From Bacteroidales bacterium (GTDB lineage: Bacteria; Bacteroidota; Bacteroidia; Bacteroidales; Paludibacteraceae), in NCBI GenBank assembly GCA_012519885.1, contig JAAYPI010000149.1, positions 1 to 35,399 on the forward strand: a stretch of DNA of 35,399 nt. The letters are read 5' to 3'. Shown in pieces: positions 17,692-26,755 of this stretch; positions within the stretch are counted from its first letter, which is position 1; each line of letters begins with the position of its first letter. A program made the translations under genes and the position numbers. The notes beneath the pieces are model-generated. The model was not told where the DNA came from and did no database searches. It was given only the letters and a program-made list of their open reading frames with translations.

Positions 17692-20600
17692 ATGAAATCC
17701 TTTGTACATTTACACGTTCACTCTTATTATTCTTTATTGGATGGTATGTCTTCTATTAGTGCCTTGGTTGATAAGGCTCAAAAAGATGGCATGCCTGCTA
17801 TTGCTCTTACAGACCACGGTTCAATGTTTGGCATAAAAGAGTTTTATGATTATACCAAAAAGAAAAATAAAAAAGTAAAGGAAGATATTGCTATATTAGA
17901 AAAGGAATTACTAGCTGCAACAGACGACAAACAACGAGAAGTGTGGAAAGAAAAAATTGCAGCAACTACTTGTAAGTATGTCAAACCAATTATAGGAAGC
18001 GAAGTGTATGTAGCTAAGCGTACTCGGTTTGATAAAACAGAAGAAATAGACAGAAGTGGAAATCATCTTGTATTGTTAGCAAAAAATAAAAAGGGCTATC
18101 GAAATCTATGTAAATTAGTTTCGTATGGATATATCGAGGGTTATTATTATCGTCCTCGCATTGACAAAGAATTGCTAGAAAAATACAGCGAAGGCTTGAT
18201 TGTGTCTTCGGCTTGTTTGGGGGGTGAAATTCACCGTCTTGTAGAAAAAGGGAATATAGAGGAAGCAGAAAAAAGTATTTTGTGGTTTAAACGTGTTTTT
18301 GGTGATGATTATTATTTGGAATTGCAACGACATGAAACGGACAAACCAGGAGCAGATACACATGTATTTGAAAAGCAACAAAGACAGAATAAAGTATTAA
18401 TAGAACTTGCACGTAAAACGAATACGAAATTTATTGCAACCAATGATGTTCATTTTGTAGAAGAAGAACATGCAGAGGCTCATGATAGACTTATATGCTT
18501 GAGTACTGGTAAAGATTTGGATGATGAAAAGCGTATGCGGTATAGTAAACAAGAGTGGCTAAAGACTACGGATGAGATGGCTACTATATTTTCAGATTTA
18601 CCCGAAGCCATAGAAAATACGCTTGAAATTGCAAACAAGGTTGAAAATTATAGCATTGACGAACCTAATCCAATAATGCCTACTTTTGATATTCCAATAG
18701 ATTTTGGAACAGAAGAGGGGTATCGCCAACAATATACACATCAAGATTTGCTGAAAGAGTTTACTGCAGATGAACATGGTGTTATGCATCTTTCTGAAAA
18801 AGAGGCTTTGGAAAAAGTACATAGATTGGGAGGTATTGATAGGTTGTATCGCATTAAACTAGAAGCAGATTATTTGCGAAAAATTACATTTGATGGAGCA
18901 CAAGTACGATACGGAGAAAATATTGCACAAGAAGTGAAAGAACGTATCGAATTCGAACTTCATGTAATGAAAACAATGGGTTTTCCAGGATATTTTCTAA
19001 TTGTGTATGACTTTATCCAAGCTGCTCGTAAGATGGAAGTTACAGTAGGTCCAGGAAGGGGTTCGGCTGCAGGTTCCGTAGTGGCATATTGTTTGCGAAT
19101 TACAGATATAGATCCTTTAAAATATGATTTGCTGTTTGAACGTTTTCTAAATCCTGATCGTATCTCGATGCCTGATATTGATATTGATTTTGATGATGAT
19201 GGCAGATCAAAAGTGCTTGATTATGTCGCTCATAAATATGGCAAAGAGCGTGTGGCTCAGATTATTACTTATGGAACGATGGCGACTAAAATGGCTATCA
19301 AAGATGTGGCACGCGTGCAAAAATTATCTCTTCCCGAATCAGAAAGATTAACTAAGTTGATTCCAACTAGTTTTCCAGAAGAAAATGGCAAATCGCCTAA
19401 AGTAACTATCTCTAATTGTATAGAACGAATTCCTGAATTACGTGAAGCACGTTATTCTTCAGATGCTCGCTTATCGGATACTTTAAAATATGCCGAAATG
19501 CTTGAAGGAACAGTAAGACAAGTAGGCATACATGCATGTGGTGTTATTATTGGTGCTGATGATTTAACCAATTTTGTTCCTATTAGTATTGATAAAAATA
19601 ATTCCGAAACTTTAGTTACACAATATGAAGGATCAACTATTGAAACGGTTGGTTTAATAAAAATGGACTTTTTAGGGTTGAAAACCTTGTCTATTATTAA
19701 CGAAACGTTGCGTAATATCAAAGCATCAAAAGGTATCACTATAGATATTGATACTATACCCATAGATGATAAAAAAACCTATGAGTTGTATAGCAAAGGA
19801 TTGACCACCGGTACATTTCAGTTTGAATCGAGCGGAATGCAAAAATATTTGCGTGAACTAAAACCCAACCGTTTTGAGGATTTAATAGCCATGAATGCTT
19901 TGTATCGACCAGGTCCGATGGCTTACATTCCAAGCTTTATTAACAGAAAACATGGAATAGAGGAAATACAGTATGATATACCCATCATGGAAAAACGATG
20001 AAAAGAAACGTATGGGATTACTGTGTATCAAGAACAGGTGATGTTACTTAGTCGAGATTTAGCTGGATTTACACGTGGTGAGTCTGATGAATTGCGAAAA
20101 GCTATGGGGAAAAAGTTGCAGGATAAAATGGATGCCTTAAAAGTTAAATTTATCAATGGTGCAACCAAAAATGGCTATGGTCCAATAGAATTGTTGGAAA
20201 AAATTTGGAAAGATTGGGCTGAATTTGCAAAGTATGCTTTTAATAAATCACATGCTACTTGTTATTCGTGGATATCTTATCAGACTGCTTATTTAAAGGC
20301 TAACTATACGGCTGATTTTATGGCGGCGAACCTTACGAGGAACAAGGATAATATTACTGAAATTACCAAGTTTATGGAAGAGTGTAAGCAGCTTGGTATT
20401 AAAGTTTTAGGTCCAAGTGTAAACGAAAGTAATTTAAACTTCATATCTAATCCAGCTGGCGATATTCGTTTTGGACTTGGTGGCATAAAAGGAGTGGGGT
20501 ATGGTGCTGTAGAAGCTATTGTAACTGAAAGGCAAGCAAATGGAAGGTACACAAGTGTTTTTAATTTTTTAGAAAGGGTGAATCTAAATGCTTGTAACAA

Positions 20601-21540
20601 AAGAGCGATAGAAAGTTTGGCTTTATCAGGAGCATTTGATGAATTTGATGATGTAAAAAGAGAAGCTTTCTTTGCAGAAAATTCTAAAGGAGAGGTTGTT
20701 TTAGAAACCCTTATGCGTTATGCTAGTAGATACCAACTTGATCAGCAATCTTCTCAACAATCGTTGTTTGGAGATTTAGAGTCTGTTGCTATTCAACGAC
20801 CTGAAATTCCTCAAGTACAATCGTGGTCAAATTTATATAAACTAACTAAGGAAAAAGACATGATTGGGATTTACTTGTCGGCTCATCCTCTAGATTTTTA
20901 CGAAATTGAACTTGCATCCTTGTGTACACAAAATGTTACACGATTAAAAGAATTATCAGAATTGCATGATAGTATAGGTTCAAATCCTGTTAAAATAGCA
21001 GGTATTATAACCAAAGTTAACCGATTAATTTCTCAAAATAATCAACCCTTTGCTCGCTTTACACTCGAAGATTATTCAGGATCGCATGAAATTAGTGTAT
21101 TTGGCAAACAATTTACCGAGCTAGACAATATGTTGAGAGAAAATTATTATGTATTGATACATGGAGTGGTACAAGAACGACAAGCAGGCTATAAGTTTAA
21201 ACCTAAACCAGAAGATGAAGCACGTGGACGTGAATTGGTGTTTAAAATTCAAACAATTGAATTATTGGAAACAATTAAAGATAAAGGTATAGAAGAATTA
21301 AAAATACAGATTCCCCTTTTAAATATTTCGTATGAATTAATTGCCGAATTATCTGCTTTATTGTCAGAAAATGTAGACAAAAAAGCAAAAACTCGTTTCT
21401 GTGTTGAAGTTATAGATCCCGAAACACGTTGGATTGTTAAATTGAATAAAAAAGATGGGAAAATAACAGTCAATAAACCAATCTTTCATTTTCTTAAAGA
21501 AAAGAAAGAAAATCAAATACTTGATTTTATCATTTCTTAA
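17692..21540 (+). CDS. dnaE: DNA polymerase III alpha subunit, interrupted by an in-frame TGA
   Basis: Replicative polymerase subunit. The frame from 17692 to 21540 is one continuous DnaE of about 1282 codons, except for TGA at 19999-20001 (codon 770). N-terminal PHP domain (FVHLHVHSYYSLLDG), palm with catalytic Asp495/Asp497 (SMPDIDIDFDDD) and Asp659 (KMDFLGLKTL), fingers, then after the stop YGITVYQEQVMLLSRDLAG, the AFNKSHATCYSWISYQTAYLKA segment, a likely clamp-binding QQSLF (1022-1026), an OB fold and C-terminal domain. Homologues I know have MEEYLKETYGITVYQEQVM here; this gene reads MEKR-stop-KETYG, so the TGA replaces a leucine, as one TTA to TGA change would. A GTG seven codons later could restart, but a split without inteins would break the fingers. 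Readthrough, mutation or sequence error remain open. Confidence 0.93.
19999..20001 (+). other. In-frame UGA inside dnaE
   Basis: Context GAA AAA CGA TGA AAA GAA ACG; both flanks are in the same frame and conserved. No intein, insertion or selenocysteine signature is visible. If used as a stop, the product ends at 769 residues with catalytic aspartates but without the rest of the fingers, clamp-binding and OB regions. Confidence 0.9.
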
Positions 21541-21563
21541 TAGAATTTTACATTGAAATTATA

Positions 21564-21571
21564 TACATTTG
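21564..21571 (+). promoter_or_regulatory. Promoter -7 box of trxA
   Basis: TACATTTG matches TAnnTTTG; predicted leader of about 38 bases. No TTG at the standard spacing. Confidence 0.55.
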
Positions 21572-21615
21572 CACATATATATATTTATATCAACTAATAA
21601 TAAAAATAGACAAAC

Positions 21616-21930
21616 ATGGCAAAAGAATTTACAGAATCAAATTTTGAAGAGTTATTACAAAATAACGTAGTCGTAGTAGCAGATTTTTGGGCAGAATGGT
21701 GTGGACCCTGTCGTATGATTACCCCTATCGTTGAAGAACTCGCTAGTGCTTACGAAGGAAAAGTATTGATTGGGAAAGTTAATGTTGATGAAGAAGGAGA
21801 TTTAGCTACCAAATATGGTATCCGAAATATTCCTACTGTATTGTTTTTTAAAAATGGTCAAATTGTTGATAAGCAAGTAGGTGCGGCAGGTAAAAATGTA
21901 TTTGAAGATAAAATCAACGCACTATTGTAA
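21616..21930 (+). CDS. trxA: Thioredoxin
   Basis: Cytoplasmic protein-disulfide reductase; also a likely electron donor to the MsrA/MsrB reductases encoded at 4.8-5.7 kb. 104 residues with the classical active site WCGPC (28-32), the conserved cis-proline in NIPTVLFF, and FKNGQIVDKQVGAAGK near the C-terminus. No signal peptide. Confidence 0.97.
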   Translation: MAKEFTESNFEELLQNNVVVVADFWAEWCGPCRMITPIVEELASAYEGKVLIGKVNVDEEGDLATKYGIRNIPTVLFFKNGQIVDKQVGAAGKNVFEDKINALL

Positions 21931-21946
21931 TACCTATATCTTTTCG

Positions 21947-21986
21947 AAAAAAAAGGGAGTTTCATGTTAGTATGAACTCCCTTTTT
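21947..21986. terminator. Bidirectional terminator between trxA and the oxidoreductase operon
   Basis: A-run, stem GGGAGTT / AACTCCC (extended by CAT/ATG past a bulged T), then a T-run. It suits both the plus-strand trxA transcript and the minus-strand operon ending at 22000. Confidence 0.85.
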
Positions 21987-21999
21987 CTATTTAAAAAAA

Positions 22000-22542
22000 T
22001 TATATTTTCTCAATAATCTCCATACCTTTTCGTATAGCAGCCTCATTCGTAGGCAACATATGGTGATGACGTTCAGGTAATGAGTTTTTTAAGCCTTGCA
22101 TTATACTTTCTATATTAACAAATGGCAATACTTTAAGTAATCCTCCTAATATAATCATATTGAATGATTTGGCAGCATTCATTGCTATTGAAGTATCCAT
22201 TGCATTAATGCGATATATGAATATATCAGTGCGAGTGGGTTCTTTGCTTATACCATACCCGTCGTATATAAGTATTCCTCCAGGTTTTACTTTACTTTCA
22301 AATTTATTTAGTGATTGTTGGTTGAGGATAATTGCTACATCAAAAGTATTAAGAATAGGAGAGCTAATACGATTATCACTTACAATAACTGTAACATTTG
22401 CTGTACCACCACGTTGTTCTGGTCCATATGATGGAAACCAACTTACTTCTTTCCCCTCAAGTAAACTCGAATAAGCAAGAATTTTTCCCATTGATAATAC
22501 TCCTTGTCCACCAAAACCTGCTATAATAATTTCTTGTTTCAT
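22000..22542 (-). CDS. vorC: 2-oxoacid:ferredoxin oxidoreductase, gamma subunit
   Basis: 180-residue catalytic-type gamma subunit: IIIAGFGGQGVLSMGKILAYSS at the N-terminus (glycine-rich), then SWFPSYGPEQRGGTANVTVIVSD, the hallmark of pyruvate/ketoisovalerate/2-oxoglutarate ferredoxin oxidoreductase gamma chains. Last of four co-directional genes, 17 bases after the beta gene. The complex oxidatively decarboxylates a 2-oxoacid to acyl-CoA and reduces ferredoxin, an anaerobic trait. Substrate (branched-chain 2-oxoacid or 2-oxoglutarate) cannot be decided from sequence. Confidence 0.9.
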   Translation of the reverse strand: MKQEIIIAGFGGQGVLSMGKILAYSSLLEGKEVSWFPSYGPEQRGGTANVTVIVSDNRISSPILNTFDVAIILNQQSLNKFESKVKPGGILIYDGYGISKEPTRTDIFIYRINAMDTSIAMNAAKSFNMIILGGLLKVLPFVNIESIMQGLKNSLPERHHHMLPTNEAAIRKGMEIIEKI

Positions 22543-22559
22543 GTGTCAAATGTTGTTTG

Positions 22560-23321
22560 TTATTTATCTTTTAAATCGCCAATTGGATAAACTGGTATCA
22601 TGTTTTTTTCCATCCATGTATTAGCTTCAGCTGGTGACATTTTCCAACCAGCATTGCATGTAGAAACAAATTCTACAAATGATGTTCCTTTGCCTTCTGC
22701 TGAATTTTCAAGTGCTTTTCGGATAGCTTTTTTCGCCTTCTTTACAGCATTCGCTGTATGCACACTTTGTCGTGTTACGTAGCGTGTACCTTCTAATTGG
22801 GCTACTAAAGTAGTAATAGGAAGAGGAAAACCATTTAAATCTTCTTGTCTTCCAGATGGACATGTAGAGGTTTTCATTCCTAATAAGGTAGTAGGAGCCA
22901 TTTGTCCCCCCGTCATACCATAGATGCCATTGTTTACAAAAAAGATAGCAATATTTTCACCTCTATTACATGCATGTATTGTTTCGGCAGTACCAATGGC
23001 AGCCAAATCTCCATCGCCTTGATAGGTAAATACATAATTATCAGGCAATAAGCGTTTAATACCTGTTGCTACAGCAGGAGCCCTACCATGAGCAGCCTCA
23101 TGCCAATCAATATCTAAATAATTGTAGGCAAATACAGCACAACCAACCGGAGCTACTCCAATTGCCTTGTCTTGAATACCCATTTCGCCAATTACTTCTG
23201 CAATTAATTTGTGAATAACGCCATGACTACAACCAGGGCAATAGTGCATAGTATTATTATTCATAACCGATGGTTTGGCATATACCAAATTTTCGGGTTT
23301 TATTATATCTTTTGTTGTCAT
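22560..23321 (-). CDS. vorA: 2-oxoacid:ferredoxin oxidoreductase, beta (TPP-binding) subunit
   Basis: 253 residues. Binds thiamine diphosphate: GDGDLAAIGTAETIHACNRGENIAIFFVNN (about 100-130) is the GDG..NN cofactor motif. N-terminal HYCPGCSHGVIHKL has the CxxC of this subunit, and NNGIYGMTGGQMAPTT is typical of the family. Between the alpha and gamma genes. Symbol follows the usual Bacteroides Vor naming; a KorB role is equally possible. Confidence 0.92.
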   Translation of the reverse strand: MTTKDIIKPENLVYAKPSVMNNNTMHYCPGCSHGVIHKLIAEVIGEMGIQDKAIGVAPVGCAVFAYNYLDIDWHEAAHGRAPAVATGIKRLLPDNYVFTYQGDGDLAAIGTAETIHACNRGENIAIFFVNNGIYGMTGGQMAPTTLLGMKTSTCPSGRQEDLNGFPLPITTLVAQLEGTRYVTRQSVHTANAVKKAKKAIRKALENSAEGKGTSFVEFVSTCNAGWKMSPAEANTWMEKNMIPVYPIGDLKDK

Positions 23322-23348
23322 AATATCATTTTGTTTTAAAATGAATAA

Positions 23349-24431
23349 TTACTTTGCAATTAACTTTTCAGTTACTTCCAAAATTTCTTCTGCTGTAGGT
23401 ACAATACCACCCATTCGACCGTAGTGTTCTACTGGAATTGTTCCATTTACCGCCAAACGTACATCTTCTACCATTTGACCAGCATTTAATTCTACTGTTA
23501 AGATGGCTTTTACTGTGTTAGTATATGCGTAAATTTCGTTGGTTGGAAAAGGGAATAAGGTGATTGGTCGGAACAATCCAAGTTTAATACCTTTTTCTCT
23601 TGCAAGTTCCACTGTTTTCTGACAGATACGAGCCGAAGAGCCAAAAGCAACTAATAAATATTCAGCATCTTCGCAAGCTATTTCTTCATACCTTACTTCA
23701 TTTTTTTCTATTTCTTTATACTTCTTTTGTAAGTTTAAATTTCGTTGCTCCATTAGAGCAGAATCTAACTCCAAAGAGGTAATAACATTAGGCTTTCTAT
23801 TGGCAGGTTTTCCTAAAGTAGCCCAAGGATATTTTTCTCTGATTTCATCGTTTGTTAAACGTTTTTGATAGGGTGGAAGCTGTACTTTTTCCATCATTTG
23901 ACCAATAATACCATCAGCCAACACTACAGATACAATATTATATTTAAATGCTAATTCAAACCCTAATACTGTGAAATCAGCCATTTCTTGTACAGAGGCA
24001 GGAGCTAATGTTATCATTTTGTAGTCACCATGACCACCACCTTTAACTGTTTGAAAATAATCAGCTTGACTAGATTGTATAGTTCCTAAACCAGGACCAC
24101 CGCGCATTACGCTTACTACTAATCCAGGTAAATCGGCACCAGCCATATAGGACAGACCTTCTTGTTTTAGGCTCATACCTGGGCTAGATGATGATGTCAT
24201 TACTCTTTTTCCACAGCCTGCACCACCGTATACCATATTAATGGCAGCCACTTCGCTTTCGGCTTGTAACACCACCATTCCTGTAGTTTTCCAAGGCTCT
24301 AGTTGCATTAATGTTTCCATAATTTCAGACTGGGGTGTAATAGGGTAGCCAAAATACCCATCGCATCCACAACGTATAGCCGCTTCGGCAACAGCTTCGT
24401 TGCCTTTTAATAATTTTATGTCTTGCTCCAT
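23349..24431 (-). CDS. vorB: 2-oxoacid:ferredoxin oxidoreductase, alpha subunit
   Basis: 360 residues: LLKGNEAVAEAAIRCGCDGYFGYPITPQSEI at the N-terminus, AESEVAAINMVYGGAGCGKRVMTSSSSPGMSL near 56-88 (alpha-chain domain contacting TPP), and a C-terminal transketolase-like domain with FRPITLFPFP near 290. This is the standalone alpha chain of a four-subunit enzyme. Five bases separate it from the ferredoxin gene, so expression is tightly linked. Confidence 0.92.
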   Translation of the reverse strand: MEQDIKLLKGNEAVAEAAIRCGCDGYFGYPITPQSEIMETLMQLEPWKTTGMVVLQAESEVAAINMVYGGAGCGKRVMTSSSSPGMSLKQEGLSYMAGADLPGLVVSVMRGGPGLGTIQSSQADYFQTVKGGGHGDYKMITLAPASVQEMADFTVLGFELAFKYNIVSVVLADGIIGQMMEKVQLPPYQKRLTNDEIREKYPWATLGKPANRKPNVITSLELDSALMEQRNLNLQKKYKEIEKNEVRYEEIACEDAEYLLVAFGSSARICQKTVELAREKGIKLGLFRPITLFPFPTNEIYAYTNTVKAILTVELNAGQMVEDVRLAVNGTIPVEHYGRMGGIVPTAEEILEVTEKLIAK

Positions 24432-24435
24432 GTTG

Positions 24436-24663
24436 TTATTCTACTTTTACTTTGTAAACTGTTATACATGCATCTGGACACACGAGTGCACAACTAGCAC
24501 AACCAATACATGCTTCTTCATTAACTGCATGAGAAAAGTTATATCCTCTGCTGTTTACACTTTTAGACATCGCCAACACATCTGTGGGGCACGAAACAGC
24601 ACACAAGTCGCATCCTTTACAACGCTCATTGTCGATAACTACTCTACCTTTTATTTTTGCCAT
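24436..24663 (-). CDS. 2x[4Fe-4S] ferredoxin subunit of the 2-oxoacid oxidoreductase
   Basis: 75-residue ferredoxin with two cluster-binding motifs, CKGCDLCAVSCP and CIGCASCALVCP. It is the delta chain that passes electrons from the TPP site to external ferredoxin. Start is the ATG at 24663 (MAKIKGRVVID); an in-frame TTG at 24675 is less likely. First gene of the operon, with promoter box at 24696-24703. Confidence 0.93.
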   Translation of the reverse strand: MAKIKGRVVIDNERCKGCDLCAVSCPTDVLAMSKSVNSRGYNFSHAVNEEACIGCASCALVCPDACITVYKVKVE

Positions 24664-24695
24664 TATAGTGAACAATTTTGGTTATTTTGAAAGTA

Positions 24696-24703
24696 CAAAG
24701 TTA
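24696..24703 (-). promoter_or_regulatory. Promoter -7 box of the oxidoreductase operon
   Basis: TAACTTTG on the minus strand, full TAnnTTTG match; leader of about 26 bases to the ferredoxin ATG. TTG element present only at non-ideal spacing. Confidence 0.6.
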
Positions 24704-24760
24704 TTTTATTTTTCATTCAATAAGTTTTTAAGAACGTTAAAGAATGGTAACAACTTGTAT

Positions 24761-25099
24761 CTAGTTTCCTTTAGATATAAAAAATAGACCAATTCCACTT
24801 ATCATTAGGTGTTGATAAATAGAGGGTTGCAAAAAATTTCCGTTAAATGATAGGTAAATTTGGTAGAAGGAAATAAGTGTTAAAAATAGAGCACTTATTA
24901 TTGTCAGTGTTGCTTTTTTTTGTAATCCACCTAATACAAGTAACAAACTACTAAGAATATATACTACCATAATGATATAGTTATAATCTTGGTAGTCAAT
25001 TTTTTGTAAATCTTTATAGTAGATTGTTCCTAAAAAGCATAGGACACTTAATCGCAATATCCACTTTGAAAAAGGTTCTAGGTTTTTAATTGGTTTCAT
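24761..25099 (-). CDS. Small integral membrane protein of unknown function
   Basis: 112 residues with about four hydrophobic segments (near 13-25, 40-58, 64-82 and 93-108) separated by short polar loops. The start is positive (MKPIKNLEPFSKW), so the N-terminus is probably cytoplasmic. I recognise no family. It follows the aminotransferase gene by 27 bases and is likely co-transcribed with it; this may be chance order and not functional linkage. Stop TAG. Confidence 0.6.
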   Translation of the reverse strand: MKPIKNLEPFSKWILRLSVLCFLGTIYYKDLQKIDYQDYNYIIMVVYILSSLLLVLGGLQKKATLTIISALFLTLISFYQIYLSFNGNFLQPSIYQHLMISGIGLFFISKGN

Positions 25100-25126
25100 A
25101 GTTGATGAAATAAATGGGTAAAATGA

Positions 25127-26443
25127 TTATGAAATGGAAAAGTCTTTGTTAAAACAGGATAAACGATAGTCTAATTCGTCGTATTGAGCATCATTGATAA
25201 ATGAGGTACATATACGTAATCCTTCTTGTTGGCTTCCTGTTGTATTGAGAGAAATGGCACTGATACCATAAAAAAGTAAATTTTTCATCAAATCACAACC
25301 TTTCATATGTGGATATGCTACTGTGAAATAAAATCCGTCAGCTATTGGCTCTTTTAAATCTGTATCATACACAATAGAAAAATGGTGTCTAGCAAATATT
25401 TCTTTCAGTAATGTTGCTCTTCGTCCGTATTCTTTAACGCTTTCTAAAAAATGAAAAGAGCCATCACTTGCTGCCTTAAACATGGCTGCTAATGCATATT
25501 GAGTAGAGTGGGTTACTCCAGCCGAAAGAGAATATAAAACCCTACTTATAAGAATATTACCAAATTCACCTACACCATATCTTGCTATAAGATGTGGATA
25601 AGAACGATGGTATAGGGTCGGCGACATGGCAATAATACCGATACGTTGACCTGCGTAACTAAAAGCTTTAGAGCCAGAAATTAATAAAATATAATTATCT
25701 GTATATTTAGCTACTGATGGTTGATATGGTGGCTCGAATGGATGTCCTAGGTCGTGCCTAAAATCCATTGCAAAATAGGCTAAATCTTCTAATACGATGG
25801 CATCATATTTAGTTGCTAATAAACCAATAATTTCCAATTCTTCTTGATTTAAACATATCCAGGATGGATTGTTTGGATTTGAGTATATAATGGTGGAAAT
25901 ATTTCCTTGTTTGAGAAATTCTTCCATTTTAGCCTGTAATTTTTTGCCTCTGTAATCATATACATCAAAAGCAACTGATTTATAACCAAGCACTTGCAAT
26001 TGCATCTTTTGTACAGGAAAACCTGGGTCGAGAAACAGTACAGTATCTTTTTCTTTGTGGCACTGACCAGCAACTAAAAAGGAGGCATATGTGCCATTCA
26101 TAGAACCAATTGCAGGAACACAACAAGCAGGATTGATATCAACATCAACAAAGGCTTTGATGAAACGAGAAGATTCCTCTTTTAGTTGTGGAATACCTTC
26201 CAGCATTGGATAGCGAGCTGCTACGCCTTGCTCTAATGCTTTAATTTCTGCTTTAACACCAATTTCGGAGGCATCAATACCAGGTACACCCATTTCCATA
26301 CGTATGTACTTTTTTCCCGTACGTGTTTCGGCAGCATTGGCGATAGTTACAATTTCTCGTATAGTAGCCTTACTAAAATCAGATAACTTTAGCTTATCAA
26401 TAACATCTTGCACTATTGCAGGATCGATGGGAGCGTGTTGCAT
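25127..26443 (-). CDS. PLP-dependent aminotransferase, class I/II
   Basis: 438-residue fold-type I aminotransferase. Visible: IGSMNGTYASFL near 112 (cofactor phosphate cup), SNPNNPSW near 188 (substrate carboxylate-binding NPNNP), ED at 219-220 (Asp contacts the PLP ring nitrogen), and Lys259 in SGSKAFSYAGQRIG, the Schiff-base lysine. The amino donor and acceptor cannot be told from the sequence. No signal peptide. Divergent from the DUF2007-like gene. Confidence 0.9.
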   Translation of the reverse strand: MQHAPIDPAIVQDVIDKLKLSDFSKATIREIVTIANAAETRTGKKYIRMEMGVPGIDASEIGVKAEIKALEQGVAARYPMLEGIPQLKEESSRFIKAFVDVDINPACCVPAIGSMNGTYASFLVAGQCHKEKDTVLFLDPGFPVQKMQLQVLGYKSVAFDVYDYRGKKLQAKMEEFLKQGNISTIIYSNPNNPSWICLNQEELEIIGLLATKYDAIVLEDLAYFAMDFRHDLGHPFEPPYQPSVAKYTDNYILLISGSKAFSYAGQRIGIIAMSPTLYHRSYPHLIARYGVGEFGNILISRVLYSLSAGVTHSTQYALAAMFKAASDGSFHFLESVKEYGRRATLLKEIFARHHFSIVYDTDLKEPIADGFYFTVAYPHMKGCDLMKNLLFYGISAISLNTTGSQQEGLRICTSFINDAQYDELDYRLSCFNKDFSIS

Positions 26444-26482
26444 ACAAATTTACTCTAAGGATTATGTTCTTTTTTAATGCTA

Positions 26483-26490
26483 CAAATTTA
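26483..26490 (-). promoter_or_regulatory. Promoter -7 box of the aminotransferase gene
   Basis: TAAATTTG on the minus strand; leader of about 33 bases. A second identical box at 26445-26452 is only two bases before the ATG and would start transcription inside the gene, so the outer one is preferred. Confidence 0.5.
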
Positions 26491-26507
26491 GAAAAAATAT
26501 TTTATTT

Positions 26508-26539
26508 TTTGCTGTTTTAAAAAATATCCATTACTTTTA
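26508..26539 (+). promoter_or_regulatory. Promoter of the DUF2007-like / Usp gene pair
   Basis: TTTG (26508-26511), 20-base spacer, TACTTTTA (26532-26539), one mismatch from consensus and the same form as the promoter at 6850-6881. Leader of about 14 bases. Confidence 0.6.
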
Positions 26540-26559
26540 CTGACTAACTATTACTATAT

Positions 26560-26748
26560 ATGAAAGATAAATTAGTTACACTAGCAATTCATACAATAGA
26601 ACAAGCATTACAATTGCAACATAGACTCGAAAAAGAAGGTATTCCATCTTTTATAAAGAAAATACGGAGTATTTCTACGGGAGTACGTGTACGAGTACGT
26701 GAAGTTGATTTGCAAAAAGCAATTTATTTAGTAGAAAGAATCAAATAA
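26560..26748 (+). CDS. DUF2007-like small protein
   Basis: 62 residues: LVTLAIHTIEQALQLQHRLEKEGIPSFIKK, then GVRVRVREVDLQKAIYLVERI. This fits one ferredoxin-like beta-alpha-beta unit of the DUF2007 (putative signal-transducing) family, in which proteins typically read as a strand, a helix selecting between ligands, and a second strand. The biochemical role is unknown. Its TAA is in the same frame as the Usp sequence that follows, with seven bases before the next ATG, so the two are co-transcribed and perhaps translationally coupled. Confidence 0.75.
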   Translation: MKDKLVTLAIHTIEQALQLQHRLEKEGIPSFIKKIRSISTGVRVRVREVDLQKAIYLVERIK

Positions 26749-26755
26749 ACCTCAA

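Noticed and set aside
19999-20001. Selenocysteine codon
   Set aside because: The position is a leucine in homologues, not a redox cysteine, and no hairpin suited to a bacterial SECIS follows.
19999-20025. dnaE split as a natural two-subunit or intein-joined polymerase
   Set aside because: No intein splice motifs or extra sequence at the junction; the two parts abut in one frame with only the TGA between.
26445-26452. TAAATTTG box directly before the aminotransferase ATG
   Set aside because: Would start transcription inside the coding region; the copy at 26483-26490 fits better.
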